Source: Ailurus styani (Eukaryota; Chordata; Mammalia; Carnivora; Ailuridae). From it: DNA of 64,000 nt. The position numbers and the translations under genes were made by a program. Location of the stretch: NCBI GenBank assembly GCA_002007465.1, contig LNAC01000690.1:342274-406273 (forward strand), written 5' to 3'. Under the pieces are notes generated by a model. That model made no database searches. It was not told the origin of the DNA and saw only the letters and a program-made list of their open reading frames with translations. Shown piece by piece: positions 22,426 through 33,976 of this stretch. How positions within the stretch are numbered: the stretch's first letter is position 1; every line of letters starts with the position of its first letter.

Positions 22426-23147
22426 CCCAGACATACAGAATATCTCCCTGATGTATTTAGCCTTTGTTTATAGACTGTTAATTTATCAGCCGAGAGGCTA
22501 AGAAGCTCAGAACTACACTGATATAAGCTACCAGGTATTGTTTTTCTTTCTTTCTTTCTTTCTTTTTTTTTAAGGGAGCCAGTGAGGAAAAAAGATTCCT
22601 AGGTACAAATGAAAGTATTTCTACTTTATATAAACTATACACATTATAGACACAAACACACACATATACATAAGCATTCTGCAATATACCCATTGGGTGA
22701 TATATAGGCTCTTTCTTGAATTGTTTATGGAACATGTCTTTTCATGGCTTTATTTGGGAGTGAAAGCATCTTCTGATGTTTAAAGGTGAGCCTCGCCAGT
22801 GTGTGCAGGCAGTGTCTCTGTGAAGTTTGTGTCAGTTTAGTTTTCACGAGGTACCATGCTTTCTGTGTCCCCTATGAAACATTCAATTTCTGGGAACCCA
22901 TTGGTGTCCCTTCTGTGGCTGGGGAATCACTTTACTCTTTGTACAGTGAGGAGTTACAGCTAGTTTTTGGTCTGTGCCTCCTACTTTTAGGTCTGAGTAT
23001 ACAAAGTTTCTTAAAGCAGGAAACGGTAATTTTTTTTTTTCTGGACCAAGTACTAATTGATGCAGAAAATAATTTTTATTGATGTGTGAGAATTTGCCTC
23101 AACAGGCTTTTGGGGTGAGGAACAGATAAACTTAAAAGTGTATTATT
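22426..23147. other. Unique sequence with (TTTC)n
   Basis: A (TTTC)n tract lies at 22543-22564 followed by T8. A short acac/atac run lies near 22640-22672. No gene recognised. Confidence 0.45.
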
Positions 23148-23300
23148 GGGGACACTTGGATGGCTTAGTCTGCCTTTGGCTCAGGTCATGATCCCCAGAG
23201 TCTTGGAGTCGAGCGTGGGGAGCCCGCTACTCCCGCTCCCCTACCCCCCCCACTAATACAAACACACTCTTTCTCTCAAATAAATGAATAAAATCTTTAA
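23148..23300 (+). mobile_element. CAN-SINE, old and internally deleted
   Basis: Head 'ggacacttggatggcttagt', body 'ggctcaggtcatgatcccca', tail 'aaataaatgaataaaatctt'. Shorter than the other copies and more diverged. Likely target duplication: aaaagtgtattat at 23134-23146 and aaaaatgtatcat at 23301-23313 (11 of 13). Confidence 0.9.
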
Positions 23301-23572
23301 AAAAATGTATCATAGACTTCAGGTCAATAGATAGAAATCTAATTTATTCTTTTTATAAGAATTGCAAAATTTCCCATGGTATAGACATATATTAATTTAT
23401 TCATCCCTATTGATGAATATATATATGATTTACAGTACAAATGATACTGGAATAATTATAGATATCAATTCTATCTTTAGTGTCCGGGGCTCCTTTTAGG
23501 CAGTAGCCCCCCTTCTTGCTAGGTCATTGACATTGTGCTGGTCCCATATGGCTCTATCTTCCATCAGCCTTT

Positions 23573-23788
23573 TTTTCTAGACTTTTTTTTTTTTTAAGAT
23601 TTCTTTATTTATTTGAGAGAATTGAGAGAGAAAGAGCATAAGCTCAACTGGGGGTAAGGAGAGACTCTTAAGCAGACTCCCCACCGAGTGGAGAGCTGGT
23701 GGGGCTCTATCTCATGACCCATTAGATCGTGACCTGAGCTGAAACCAAGAGGCAGATGCTTAACCAACTGAGCCACCCACACGCCCCC
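23573..23788 (-). mobile_element. CAN-SINE, first of a tandem pair
   Basis: Reversed tail 'aagatttctttatttatttg' after a T-run and reversed head 'actgagccacccacacgccc'. Flanked by atcttccatcagccttt (23556-23572) and atcttccaccagccttt (23789-23805), a 16/17 target duplication. Confidence 0.95.
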
Positions 23789-23805
23789 ATCTTCCACCAG
23801 CCTTT

Positions 23806-24000
23806 ATTTTTTTTTTAAAGATTTTATTTATTTAAGCAAGTGAGCTAGAGAGAGAGAGAGAGAGAAAGAGAGAGAGCATGAGTTGGGGGGAGGGACAGAA
23901 GGAGAGGGAGAAGCAGGCCCAATGTAGGGCTCCATTCCAGGACCCTGCGATCATGACCTGAGCTGAAGGCAGATGCTTAACTGAGCCACCCAGGTGTCCC
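23806..24000 (-). mobile_element. CAN-SINE, second of a tandem pair
   Basis: T-run, 'aaagattttatttatttaag', an (AG)n-rich body and reversed head 'ctgagccacccaggtgtccc'. It starts immediately after the right-hand target duplication of the preceding SINE, and a third related copy of the target (tcatcagtcttt) follows at 24002-24013. This fits a second insertion at the same target. Confidence 0.95.
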
Positions 24001-24149
24001 CTCATCAGTCTTTACAATCATCTACTGCAGACCTGCTAGGAGCGGGGACACCAGATAACCAGTCTGGTGAGGATCCTCTCTAAGACGAGGAGGGTCCGTA
24101 GATGCTGAGTGGGAGCCCGCAAGTACAGTAGCTGCATATAAATGCTGTG

Positions 24150-24290
24150 TATTATTTATGTCTTTGTCCTTTTATGTTCCCCATTATTAGACCATTAACT
24201 CTAGGAAAGCAAAGATCATCTCATAGTCATTTTTAATCTTTTATAACATCAAGCATGGATGTAAAAAATTCCTTCATTCAAGAAACATTT
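24150..24290 (+). mobile_element. L2 LINE 3' end fragment
   Basis: 'tagaccattaactctaggaa', 'agcaaagatcatctca' and 'ccttcattcaagaaacattt' resemble the L2 3' end, strongly diverged. Confidence 0.45.
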
Positions 24291-24730
24291 AAGTACTGAG
24301 TGAACACTGTAAAGACAAAGCTCAAGAAGATATGGTTTTTAAACTCTTTAGGTTGCCACCTCTCACCCAGCAAGTTGCCAAGAGAACCAAGGTGTCCTTG
24401 CTCTTATTTTCTTTCCCCAGTGCTGTGCATTTTTAAAAAACTTGTTCTGGAAAGTCTGGGACTGGGTTCGTAGTGCCTTTAGTTCTGAGGAGCTTGTAAA
24501 ATATTTCCCTTCCCAGTGAATACTCCAAATATTAGTTCTTCATACTGATAATGGTGGTACAGCTTTTTCACACAGACTTGTGTTACTCATGTGTTGGGAG
24601 ATGAGGTCCTACTTCATTAGAAGTATTTTGAGCTACTTGAGGGAGTCTCCTAGAGAAACACGGGATGTTGTTGAGATGCCCTGCTTGCTTATAAACAGTA
24701 GGGCCATTTCCCCATCGTGGGCCTTTTGGT
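24291..24730. other. Unique sequence
   Basis: About 440 bp with no recognisable gene or repeat. Confidence 0.4.
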
Positions 24731-24942
24731 TTTGTTTGTTTTAAAGATTTTATTTATTTATTTGTCAGAGATGGGGAGAGAGAGCGAGATAGCGCACAAG
24801 CAGGGGGAGCAGCAGGGAGAGGGAGAAGCAGGCTCCCCTCTAAGCAAGGAGTCCGTTTTGTGACTTGATCCCAGGACGTTAGGATTGTGACCTGAGCTGA
24901 AGGCAGACAGACATTCAACTGACTAAGCCACCCAGGCGTCCC
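24731..24942 (-). mobile_element. CAN-SINE
   Basis: Reversed tail 'aaagattttatttatttatt' and reversed head 'taagccacccaggcgtccc'. Internal 'gcacaagcagggggagcagc' marks an older subfamily than the 'acaagtaggc' copies. No clear target duplication. Confidence 0.96.
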
Positions 24943-25202
24943 AGACCTCATTTTTCAAAGATTTTGATCATCCAGCTCTAATTTTTAATGATTATTTCCC
25001 AGTTATTTTTACTCAGACAATATGAGGTAGTTCCTGTCAAAACAAGTAGCTGATAAAGTTCCTGCCTAGAGATTTGGGTTAGCCTGTGCTAGTGTGGTAA
25101 AAGCAAATGCACTTTTCCTGTCAGAATTTTTGAAATATTTCATGTAGTTTTACAGAACTCATTAGTGCCTGGGATCCTGGATTGGGCACAGCTGCCCTAG
25201 AG

Positions 25203-25434
25203 TAAGAGTCAGCAAACTACAATCCAGGGGTCAAAGCCAACCACCTACTGCCTGACTGCGGTTGGAGAGAAAGTTTGATTAGAGCACAGCCACACCCATT
25301 TGTTTACATATTGTCCACTGTCTGCTTTCAAACTACAAGGGCAGAGTTGAATAGTTGCCATAGAAAATGTAGGGTCTACAAAGCCTAAAATATTTACTCT
25401 CTGGCCCTTGGCAGAAAGCATTCCCTCATCTCTA
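25203..25434 (+). mobile_element. Non-autonomous hAT-type DNA transposon fossil
   Basis: Starts with 'gagtcagcaaactacaatcc' and contains 'agcacagccacacccatttg', 'tttacatattgtccactgtc', 'gggcagagttgaatagttgc' and 'aaagcctaaaatatttactc'. This order matches a common mammalian short DNA transposon recalled from other genomes. I do not assign the exact Repbase name. Confidence 0.7.
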
Positions 25435-26837
25435 GTCTGGTCTAGAGGAAAGCCGCTAAGGCGCATGGCATGGGAAACCCTCTTCAAAGCAAGACAGCTT
25501 TGGGGTTGGGTTATAGGACAGTTGGGGGTGCCGCAGGGAATGTCCTGAAAGCTGCTAAACGAAAAAGTGTGGGCCCACAGACTGTCAGGATCTTCCCTCA
25601 TGAGGGGCAAAGGAGGAAGGTCTGCTAGGCCTTGAGGCAAGCAGTTCAGGGCCTTGTTAGTTGAGCATTGCGAGAGAGGATGTTGGGGAACTTCCTCTGA
25701 ATTCTTTCCTTAGGACCAGTGCAGAAAGAAGTAGAAACATTGACAAAGTGAAACATGGGGCAGTTCTGTCTTCCTCACAGAATGTTCTCCAGAGCCCCCC
25801 AGGGTGCTTCTGGGGAAGCAACCAGATAAACAGCGGCTCTTGCCAACAGTGCAGGCTTGTAAACTTTTTTTCCCTTCCTTCTTATGCCTGTGGTGACAAA
25901 CATATGCTTTGAAGCATGAGATTTGATTATCCTGTCTTAGCGCTTATAAATACAAATGTGATTAATGGTCATAAAAAACAGGTTGACAGTGTAAGACTAA
26001 TTCTCAGCAAAGTAGCCCTGTGCTGTTCTCTGGAAGTGCCCGTTCCTTGCAGAGGCCTGTTGAACAGTGTGGGTGATGCAGGCCCCCTTCCCGTCCACAC
26101 ACTCTCTTCCCCTCCTGCTCTTGATTCTCCCCACAGTTCTCACCAGCCTCCCCTCCCTGATAATTAAAATTGGTGGATTTTCCCCTAGAGAGCTACCTGA
26201 GGTAAGAATCCGAGTCTCTTTGTCATGCCATTAATAGTCCGGAACTCTGCAGAAAGGCATTTGGCTGCGTTCTCCATTCCCCACTTGGGCCTGGCGGGCC
26301 GCCTGTGCATGTTGGGGAACAACACAACCTAAATCCGGACAATTTGTATTTTAGTAGTGACGGGGATATTCGCTCTCTCCCTCTGTCATTTTGCATTAAA
26401 GACCTGCCACTAATAAAACTAATTAATAACTGCTGGCTTGGTGTGGAATAGTTGGACTTCTTAAACCTGGCAGGCGGCCACTGCTGCTTTTGAAAGAAGC
26501 ACTTCATCTCTGTCATGGACAGGATGAATATTTCTCCACACTTCTAATTGGACAAAGTGCCTTTCAAACTCCCTGGCATTTCGGAGAGAGCAGATAAGTA
26601 TAGTTTGTGTGCTCTCTAGATACAATCACCTCTCAGCTGCCTCCGACATGGAGAGTCAGTTCCTGGGGGAAGCCTGCTCTCAGGACCGTGAACTTGCTCT
26701 TTAGTGATCCCTTCCGATTTTGCCTCTGACCTCTGACTCCAGGGGGAGAGAGCCGGAAGGACACAGCCAGGACCAGAGTTCGTCAGACCCTCAGTGTGTA
26801 GGAACAATTCTCATTCTTGGGGGCAGCACAGTGAACT
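25435..26837. other. Repeat-poor sequence, no gene recognised
   Basis: About 1.4 kb without recognised repeats. The second half is the strongest candidate regulatory block of the window (26155-26590). Confidence 0.4.
26155..26590. promoter_or_regulatory. Candidate conserved noncoding block
   Basis: Repeat-free, with dense TAAT/ATTA cores ('tgataattaaaattggtgg', 'atgccattaatagtcc', 'ctaataaaactaattaataa', 'cacttctaattggacaaag') and an octamer-like 'attttgcattaaag'. The mix of AT-rich homeobox-type sites and balanced spacers is typical of developmental enhancers. Inference only; no target gene lies in the window. Confidence 0.35.
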
Positions 26838-26990
26838 GACAGGAGTGGGGAAACTTAGTTGGAAAATACAGATTTGGGAACTCTCCCCGGTCCTCTGAGT
26901 CAGAATCAGCAGGGGCAGAGGTAGGGCATCTGCATTTTTAACAAGCTTCTGGGTGGATTCTGATGCACACCAGGGGCTGAGGACCATAGG
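26838..26990 (+). mobile_element. MER5A-like hAT DNA transposon
   Basis: 'cctctgagtcagaatcagca', 'gcatctgcatttttaacaag' and 'cttctgggtggattctgatg' reproduce the MER5A order; the terminal inverted repeats are worn. Confidence 0.7.
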
Positions 26991-28179
26991 TAGAATCTGG
27001 ATGCTTTTAATCTTCTGGAACGGGGTGGTTTTTCTCTTCAGCATTCGTCAAGACATCTTTTTAAATGACCTAAGTATGCAGGGCACTGTGCTAGGAGAGA
27101 GGAGGAAGGGAGGAGCTTGCTGTCTCATCAAAGACACGACACAAATGCGCATGGAAGCTTAGGTGATAAGAGCCCAACGAACAAATTGTGCTCTGCAGAC
27201 AGTTCACATATGGACAGTTCTCCCCCTTCTAATAGGCACCAGCCCTGGGGAGAACTTTAATATTGACTCCTAAACGGTGGAGTGTGTTTGTGTTTTCCCT
27301 GGGGAGGGTTAACCTGTGCTCTTTAAAGCCGGGTGGTGAAGGATGTGTAGGAATTTACTGGGTAGAGAAAGATGGTGGGCATGTCCAGACGCTTTCATGG
27401 TAATCGATCAGAGGGAAGGAGTGACTGCAGACCACCCTCTTGGGTAGGGCCATCCGAGCTTCGGTGAGGCGCTGAGATTTTGTTGGGTCCAAGCTGCAGA
27501 TCGGGAGGGCCCGAAGCGAGGGAAGCCATCAAGGCCTTTGTCACAGCCCAGGCTGGAGATGGCAGCGGCTGGGGTTTGTGTCCTGCTGTGGTGTGGACGA
27601 GAGCCTTAGGAAGTTATTTCAGTTGCTGATCAGTGACATAAGGCTTTCCCTTGGTTGTGTGGGTTGAGAGAGGGAGAAGTGAGGACAACGTAAAGTTTCT
27701 AGTTGGGGGACCAGAGAGAGAGAGCAGCACAGCAGTCAAAACACAGGAGCTATCATAACATATGCCAACAGGGGAAGCAGAGGAGAACCACTCTGAGCAC
27801 AGACTTGGCTGATACGGAGTTTCTGATGAGAACCTCCGGGGCAGATTTCACTTCTTTATATGACAGCAACCCTGGTGTCTTGAGAGACCCTTGTGCTCTG
27901 GTTACCCCAGCTCCTTTCCTATGAAGCATTCCTGCTCAGGGGGAAATAAGGATCAGATCAACAGGTCAGGAGGCTCACTGTCCTCTCGTTTGCTATGGAG
28001 TGTCCGTGAAGCCAGAGTGTCAGCTGTGATGATGACTCCGTGGTTCCTGAGAGCCTGCAAGCTCACTGCAGGGACCAGAGATTTGTGTGGAATGTCTTTG
28101 CGGCATGTGTTTGCTTGTTGCGGGTAATGCCGGCATGTGAGTTCCTGAGCAGTAGGAGCCAGAGAGTGGGACTAACAGT
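26991..28179. other. Unique sequence
   Basis: About 1.2 kb. A weak L2-like scrap near 27070-27130 ('cagggcactgtgctagga'). No gene recognised. Confidence 0.4.
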
Positions 28180-28330
28180 CCTTCTTTGATTCACCAAACA
28201 TTCATTGTATCACTGACAACATGCCAAGTACTGTCCTAGCAGCTAATGATACACGATAAATAAAGCAAAGTTACTGCTCTCAGGGAGCTCCTGTTACATA
28301 GTTGGGGAGATGGATTTGTAAATAGATAAT
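28180..28330 (-). mobile_element. L2 LINE 3' end fragment
   Basis: 'caaacattcattgtatcact', 'tgccaagtactgtcctagc' and 'ctctcagggagctcctgtta' are the reverse complement of the L2 3' end. Confidence 0.65.
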
Positions 28331-28500
28331 TAAAATAGAGTGTTACAAGTGCTAAGGCAGAATTATGTACCAGGCACATAGGTACCACAAGGCAGGAAGT
28401 GATTAAGCCTGAGGAGGAGGCTTGTCGAAGGAGGAGGCTGAGGGGTGTCCAGGGGAGGCTTCCTGGAGGAGGTGATGTAATTCATGAAGGAGGATGACCT
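28331..28500 (-). other. Possible continuation of an old repeat
   Basis: 'gaggcttcctggaggaggtg' and 'gttacaagtgctaag' recall a widespread ancient repeat often found next to L2-like ends; class uncertain. 28501-28996 beyond it is unique. Confidence 0.3.
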
Positions 28501-28996
28501 AATGCTTTTCTAGTCTAGGCAAAGAGCACAGGGATATTGAACATCACTTGCTTCTTTAAGCGTTCCATGGGTGAGGGCAGCGTGCTGTGTTAGATACTGT
28601 GAAGAGACAGAAATGTGGCTGCGAACACAGCTGGTATGTTTTCACTTACGGAATGGGCAATTTGGGGCAAAATCATGAAATGCAACGGAATACATATAAC
28701 TCATCCATGGGAAGCAGGTGCATTTTAACATCACCTGTTTAGAGGTATATTTGTGAGTTCTGTGGGGGTAGGGATGGGGCTTTAGCAGGAGATGCTCTGT
28801 ATCTGTTCTGCCCCAGGGGAGGAGAGTCATTTTGTCAGGGCAGAGGGGTGTGGGAGCACGGGGACCTTTCCCTTCACAGTGAATTCCAAGGATAGACAGG
28901 TCTAGAAGACGTGTGTCTGACATGCATGCAAGGAGAGGTATGAAATGAGGAGCGTGGGGCTATTGAATATCACTTATTCATGTAGCTGACTCTCCC

Positions 28997-29572
28997 CACC
29001 CCCAGTTTAATTGAGATGTAACTGACTTAGGGCACTGTGTAAGTGTAAAGGTGTGCAGCACAATGATTGACTCAGATTTATTGTGAAATGATTAACATCA
29101 GTTTAGATAACATCCATCATCTCATATAGATGGAAGAAAAAGAAGAAAAAGTCTTATTTCCTTGTGATGAGAACTCTCAGGATTTACTCTCTTAACAACT
29201 TTCAAATAGACCAAATGGCAGTGTTACATTACATCCTTAGTACTTCGTTATCTTAGAACTGGAAATTTGTACCTTTTGACCATCTTCCTCCAACCCCTCC
29301 GCCCCGTAACCACAAATCTGATTTCTTTTCCCTGAGTTTATTTTATTTATTTTTAGATTCCACCAACAAACGAGATCACGTAGTATTTGTCTTTCTGTGT
29401 CTTATTTCACTTAGCATAATGCCTTCAAGGGTCCATCCATATTGGCACAAATGCCACCAATTCCTTCTTTTTTTATAGCTGAATAACATTCCAGTGTATA
29501 TATACAACAACTTATTTATCCATTTGTCCATCGGTGGACACTTAGATTATTTCCATGTCTTGGTATTGCTGA
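28997..29572 (+). mobile_element. L1 3' UTR fragment
   Basis: 'cagtttaattgagatgtaac', 'gaaatgattaacatcagttt', 'aacatccatcatctcatata', 'ccttgtgatgagaactctca', 'cacttagcataatgccttca', 'cagtgtatatatacaacaac' and 'gtccatcggtggacacttag' match L1 3' UTR order. 5'-truncated, no ORF. About 575 bp. Confidence 0.9.
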
Positions 29573-29825
29573 CTTTTTAATTGAACACTTATTTTGTGAA
29601 TGACATAGGATGAAGTGCCCTTATTAGTGATGCAGATTCTTTTTGGTGGCTGCCCTTTAAACATTTTATCATTTTTAAAAGATGCAGAAATCATCAGAAT
29701 AAGGAAGAAAGAAAGAGCTTGTGCCAAGTGCTTTTGAAAGGAAGAGGGAAAAGTGATTTTAACAAGGAGCCAAGAGGAGGGACTAGAAAGTCTTCAACTA
29801 TGTCTCCCGCCCATCATGAACCACT

Positions 29826-30475
29826 TAATTTTTTTTTAATTTTCAAATAACCTTAGACTTGGAGGACTGTGGCAGAGATGGTACAAAGAGATCTTGCGCA
29901 CTCCTCAACCAGTTTACCCAGAGTTAACCTCCGTGCACGGTATCCCCATTTTACAGTTCTCAAAACTAAGAAATTAACATTGCCACAATGCTGCCACCTA
30001 AACTACAGACCTCATTCACATTTCCTTTGTCTTTCCACCAGTGTCCATTTTCTGTTCCAAAATCCAGTCTGGGATCCTACATTACATTTGGTGGTCTTAT
30101 CTGCTGATCTTCTCCAACCTGTGATAGTTCCTTGGTTTTTCCTTGTTTCCCATGATCTTGACCTTGTGAAGGGCACTAGTCAGGTGCTTCTTAGACTGTC
30201 CTGTAGCTTAGTTTATCTGGTATTTTCTCACAGCTAAATGGAGGGCAGGATTTGGGGGAAGACCACAGAGGTGAAGTGCCTTTGGTAGCGCATTATGTCA
30301 GGGGGACAGGACATCGACGTGTCCCATTTCCGGAAACATGAACCTTGATCCCTGAGGTAAGGTGGTGTCTGCCAGGCTTTTCCACTATAAAGTCACTATT
30401 CTTTCCCTTTGTAGTCAGCAAATACTTTGAGGAGACACTTTGAGGTAAGGCGAAGATCCTGTCTCTCCTTAGACT
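29826..30475 (+). mobile_element. Second L1 3' UTR fragment, different subfamily
   Basis: 'ggcagagatggtacaaagag', 'ttctcaaaactaagaaatta', 'aaactacagacctcattcac', 'ggtggtcttatctgctgatc', 'accttgatccctgaggtaag' and 'gtggtgtctgccaggctttt' follow an older L1M/L1ME 3' region. The frame at 29869-30237 (122 codons) is a chance reading of this noncoding repeat. Confidence 0.85.
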
Positions 30476-30734
30476 TCAGAACGGGCCACTCTCACGTCCA
30501 TGCCTTGGCTCCCTCTAACTTCCTCTCCTTCCAGAGTCAGCACTGCTGCGTCATAGTGACGCTCTGTCTTTCATCTTCCCATAGACGGCTGGAGGGAGTA
30601 AACATGCTTGCCATGGATGTTCCCAGGGTGACAGTGGCAGGTGGAAAGCTTTGCTTTCATTTATGTAGGGAGGAAATGGTGCTCAGGGCTAGCAATTCGT
30701 CCAAATGCACTTTTCCAAATGAGCACCTATATTT

Positions 30735-30935
30735 CTTTGCTTTGGTATCATGGAAACAGCACTGAATTGGATGGAGGAGGGGAGACTGAGGCCCTGTCTG
30801 CTTCTGACCTTCTGGGCTGTGTGACCCCAGGCAAGGAACTTGAGTTCTCTGGGCCTTGGTTTTCCTAAAGGTGAGGGGGTTATATTAGACAGCTCCTGGG
30901 GTGATTTTCAGCTCTAAAATTCTGTGGTCCCATAG
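30735..30935 (+). mobile_element. MIR element
   Basis: 'tcatggaaacagcactgaat', 'gggctgtgtgaccccaggca' and 'gagttctctgggccttggtt' then 'ttcagctctaaaattctgtg' match the MIR/MIRb order. Confidence 0.75.
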
Positions 30936-31954
30936 TGGGATTTTCCCCTGGGCTACGACTCTAGCTCTAATGAGGAAAACTGAATTATAATAGAATCAAG
31001 AAAACAGATATGGAGAGCATCTCGGTGTTATGTGACCTTGGAGTCTCTGATAGTTGAGACATCTGATAAGGGTGGTTTGAAATCAGACTAATGAATGAGA
31101 AATAAATTGCTATTTTCAAAGTCTAACAAAAGGATACACATCCAATTATATGGGATGGTTGTAAGGATAGACAGGCTCTTTATGCTTCAAGACCTTTACT
31201 TTCTGTAGGTTTTCAGGAGATTAGATTGCCTGTAGCTGCCCAGTCTCCAGTTTTCGCTCCAGAACTACTTGTAATGCCCTCTTCCTTTGGAGGTGTATAG
31301 ATACCTCTCCCATAGTAGATTCTGGGCGACACCTTCATCCATATCATATGGCCATATTCTTAAAGCTCAATATGGAAATGACCTACTTTACCTATTTCAT
31401 TGCCAAAGCTAACCCAGGGCACACAAATTCTTTCTTTGCTCTGCTAATGAAAATGTGTGTTCTTTGCTGATAGGCATGTCACTTAAAAGATGGTAACAAA
31501 GTCTGATTGATTTCAGAGCATGACTTTCCAACCTTCTTTGATGTTGTATAAGTATTTGGGATTGTTAGCATTCCCCTTTCTCCAGTCTTTTTCTGCTAGT
31601 TGACTGCTTTTCACATTAGTACTGCTCTTGGCCTTGTGAGTTTTTACCTTGGTTTAATTTATCATTTGAAGTACTTGCCTGTATCATTTGCAATTTGTAT
31701 CCTTTCAGAAGGATGAAAAGAGCTAAATGTTCTTCCAGGAGATGTGTTTTTAGGAGAAGGCTCTCTTTAAATGGTCTGCTCTTCATTCTCAAACAGGGCA
31801 AGACTAATTCACCATCACTAAGATACAGGTGCTGGGTTTCTAGCCAGTTTGGAAACAAATGAAATTTCACCACTTCCTTATTATTCTTTTACATTCTACT
31901 TAATTCTGGTATGTCTCCTAGGTGGCCTATTAGATGGCTGACTAGAGTTCGAAT
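30936..31954. other. Unique sequence
   Basis: About 1 kb with no recognisable gene or repeat family. Confidence 0.4.
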
Positions 31955-32250
31955 GGGTTTTAAAGTGTCTACCATGTTTTGGCACTGCAACGGGTACAGG
32001 AACAGAAAGGCAGACAAGGCATGGGCCCTCCACCTTCAAGGTGCTCATGTTCACTAAGGAAAACAGTGCAAATAAAGGCTTTCAATAACCATGGACAACA
32101 TGCTGCCACAGCCGTATGCACAAAATACAGAGGTAAGACAGTGGAAGAAGTTTTTAACCTTCTTTGGGAAAATAGAATTCAAACAAAGCTTTTTGGAGGA
32201 GGTATTGTCCAAGGTTGGATTTTGTATGTTAAAGACAGCTGGGAGGAGCA
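31955..32250 (-). mobile_element. Probable L2-like LINE fragment
   Basis: 'tgtctaccatgttttggcac', 'accttcaaggtgctcatgtt' and 'gctttttggaggaggtattg' recall the reverse of an L2-type 3' region and its upstream part. Diverged. The 105-codon frame at 31979-32296 lies mostly inside it and is not a gene. Confidence 0.4.
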
Positions 32251-32727
32251 TGTGAACACTGTGGCCTTGGAACCCAGCATACAGATGACCTCATGACCAT
32301 GTGGGATTCTAAGCACGTGAACCATGCAGGATGTTACATAATTTAATTAGCCTGTGAATAAAATCCTTATAGACCCCTTTTTAGAAGACATTCTCACTGT
32401 CATTGCAGATACTGTTTCTCTGAAAGTAAGAAATAAACGGTGACAGGATAGATAAAGGAAGTCAACTGATAATCCAAACTCATTTTTGCCATTCCCCACC
32501 TGGCCACTCTCTCCTTGCCTTTACCCGTTTTTCAGCCATACTTACCTAGCATCTTTACTGTAATAATTGTGGCTTTATACTTTTGTGTTCTTACCATCTT
32601 TTTTTAATCATACTGTAAGTGAGTACAGAGGACCTAAAGATGGTTATCCAATTGCCATGTCCATTTCTTGAGCTCTGACATCTCTTGCACATTTAAGAGT
32701 CATCATTAAATCCCTTTAGTCAGTCAG

Positions 32728-32779
32728 TTCGCCACACACATATTGAGCATTTATTGTCTATCAGGCATTGTGCTAATTC
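32728..32779 (-). mobile_element. Short L2/MIR scrap
   Basis: 'attgagcatttattgtctat' followed by 'caggcattgtgctaa' is the reverse of an L2 or MIR tail. It abuts the hAT fossil that follows. Confidence 0.45.
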
Positions 32780-33470
32780 ACTTGTCAAACTTCCTGGTCT
32801 CAGTTCTTAAAAATTCTTGAGTCCCTTTAAGAGCTTTTGTTTATATAAATTTTATTTATTTATTTATTTAAGATGTTATTTATTGATTTTACAGAGAGAG
32901 ACACAGTGAGAGAGGGAATACAAGCAGGGGGAGTGGGAGAGGAGAAGCAGGCTTCCTGCTGAGCAGGGAACCTGATGTGGGGCTCGATCCCAGGACCCTG
33001 GGATCATGACCTGAGCCAAAGGCAGCTGCTTAACGACTGAGCCACCCAGGTGCCCCTATAAATTATATTTATTGATATTTGCCATATTAAAACTGAAAAT
33101 GGACACAAAAATTTAAAATATACTGACTTTAAAATAATAATCTGTCACATTCTAACACAAATAACATATTGTAATGAAAACAATAACTATTTTCCAAGAC
33201 ACAAACAAAAGGGTAGCATTCTTTTTTTTTTTCTTTTTTCATTTTTGCACATAATCTCTTTTATGTCTGGGCTAATAGAAGACAGCTGGATTCTCAACTC
33301 TGCTGCCTACATTCAGTCTGCTGCCACACCGCACATCATGAAGCCTCTGCAAAACTCTGCTTCTAGTGATGAGTATTATTAAGAAAATAGTTTTGACCTC
33401 ATGGATTTCCTTGCAAGAGTCTTGGGGGCACCCAGGGGTCCAGGGACCACACTTGCAGGAACTGCTGTGC
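32780..33470 (+). mobile_element. hAT-type DNA transposon fossil split by a SINE
   Basis: Left part: 'caaacttcctggtctcagtt', 'cttaaaaattcttgagtccc', 'aagagcttttgtttatat'. Right part after the SINE: 'gatatttgccatattaaaac', 'aacaataactattttccaag', 'tgtctgggctaatagaagac', 'agctggattctcaactctgc', 'cacccaggggtccagggacc'. These match a common mammalian hAT-Charlie-like element of about 500 bp recalled from other genomes. No transposase ORF. Confidence 0.65.
32859..33056 (-). mobile_element. CAN-SINE inserted in the hAT fossil
   Basis: Reversed tail 'agatgttatttattgatttt' and reversed head 'actgagccacccaggtgccc'. Target duplication tataaattttattta (32844-32858) and tataaattatattta (33057-33071), 14 of 15. 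Confidence 0.97.
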
Positions 33471-33930
33471 CTTCTCCACCCCCCGCCCCCATGGAGTGGA
33501 GATGCTGAAACACCAGGGATGGCTTGAAAGGAGCCCAAGGACGCAGCACTGCAGACTGATGACCTCCCGTCGACACTGACTCCAAAAGATCAGTCCACAG
33601 ATGTTTCACGTGGCTGTGTTTCTTTAGGTTTGAATCCACATAAGAAGAGAAACTGCTGGTGTTTAGGTTTTCTTCTGCCAAAGGAAAAAGTATGTAGAGG
33701 GGCGAGGGTCACGGAAAAACACTAAATGTTGGGATATACCAAAATGTTTCGTCCCATCCAAAGATATTTCAGAAGTTGTGTGTATTCTATATACAGTTAG
33801 CCATTCAGGGACTATCGTTGGTGTGACGTTTCTGTTTAACAGATATCTCTTGGTAGTTCTTTTGTCAACTGTGTGAAGGCTTGTTTTCTGTTTTTACTAA
33901 CTTATAAACTGTTTTTTCCTGTTTCACTCT

Positions 33931-33976
<46 letters not shown>

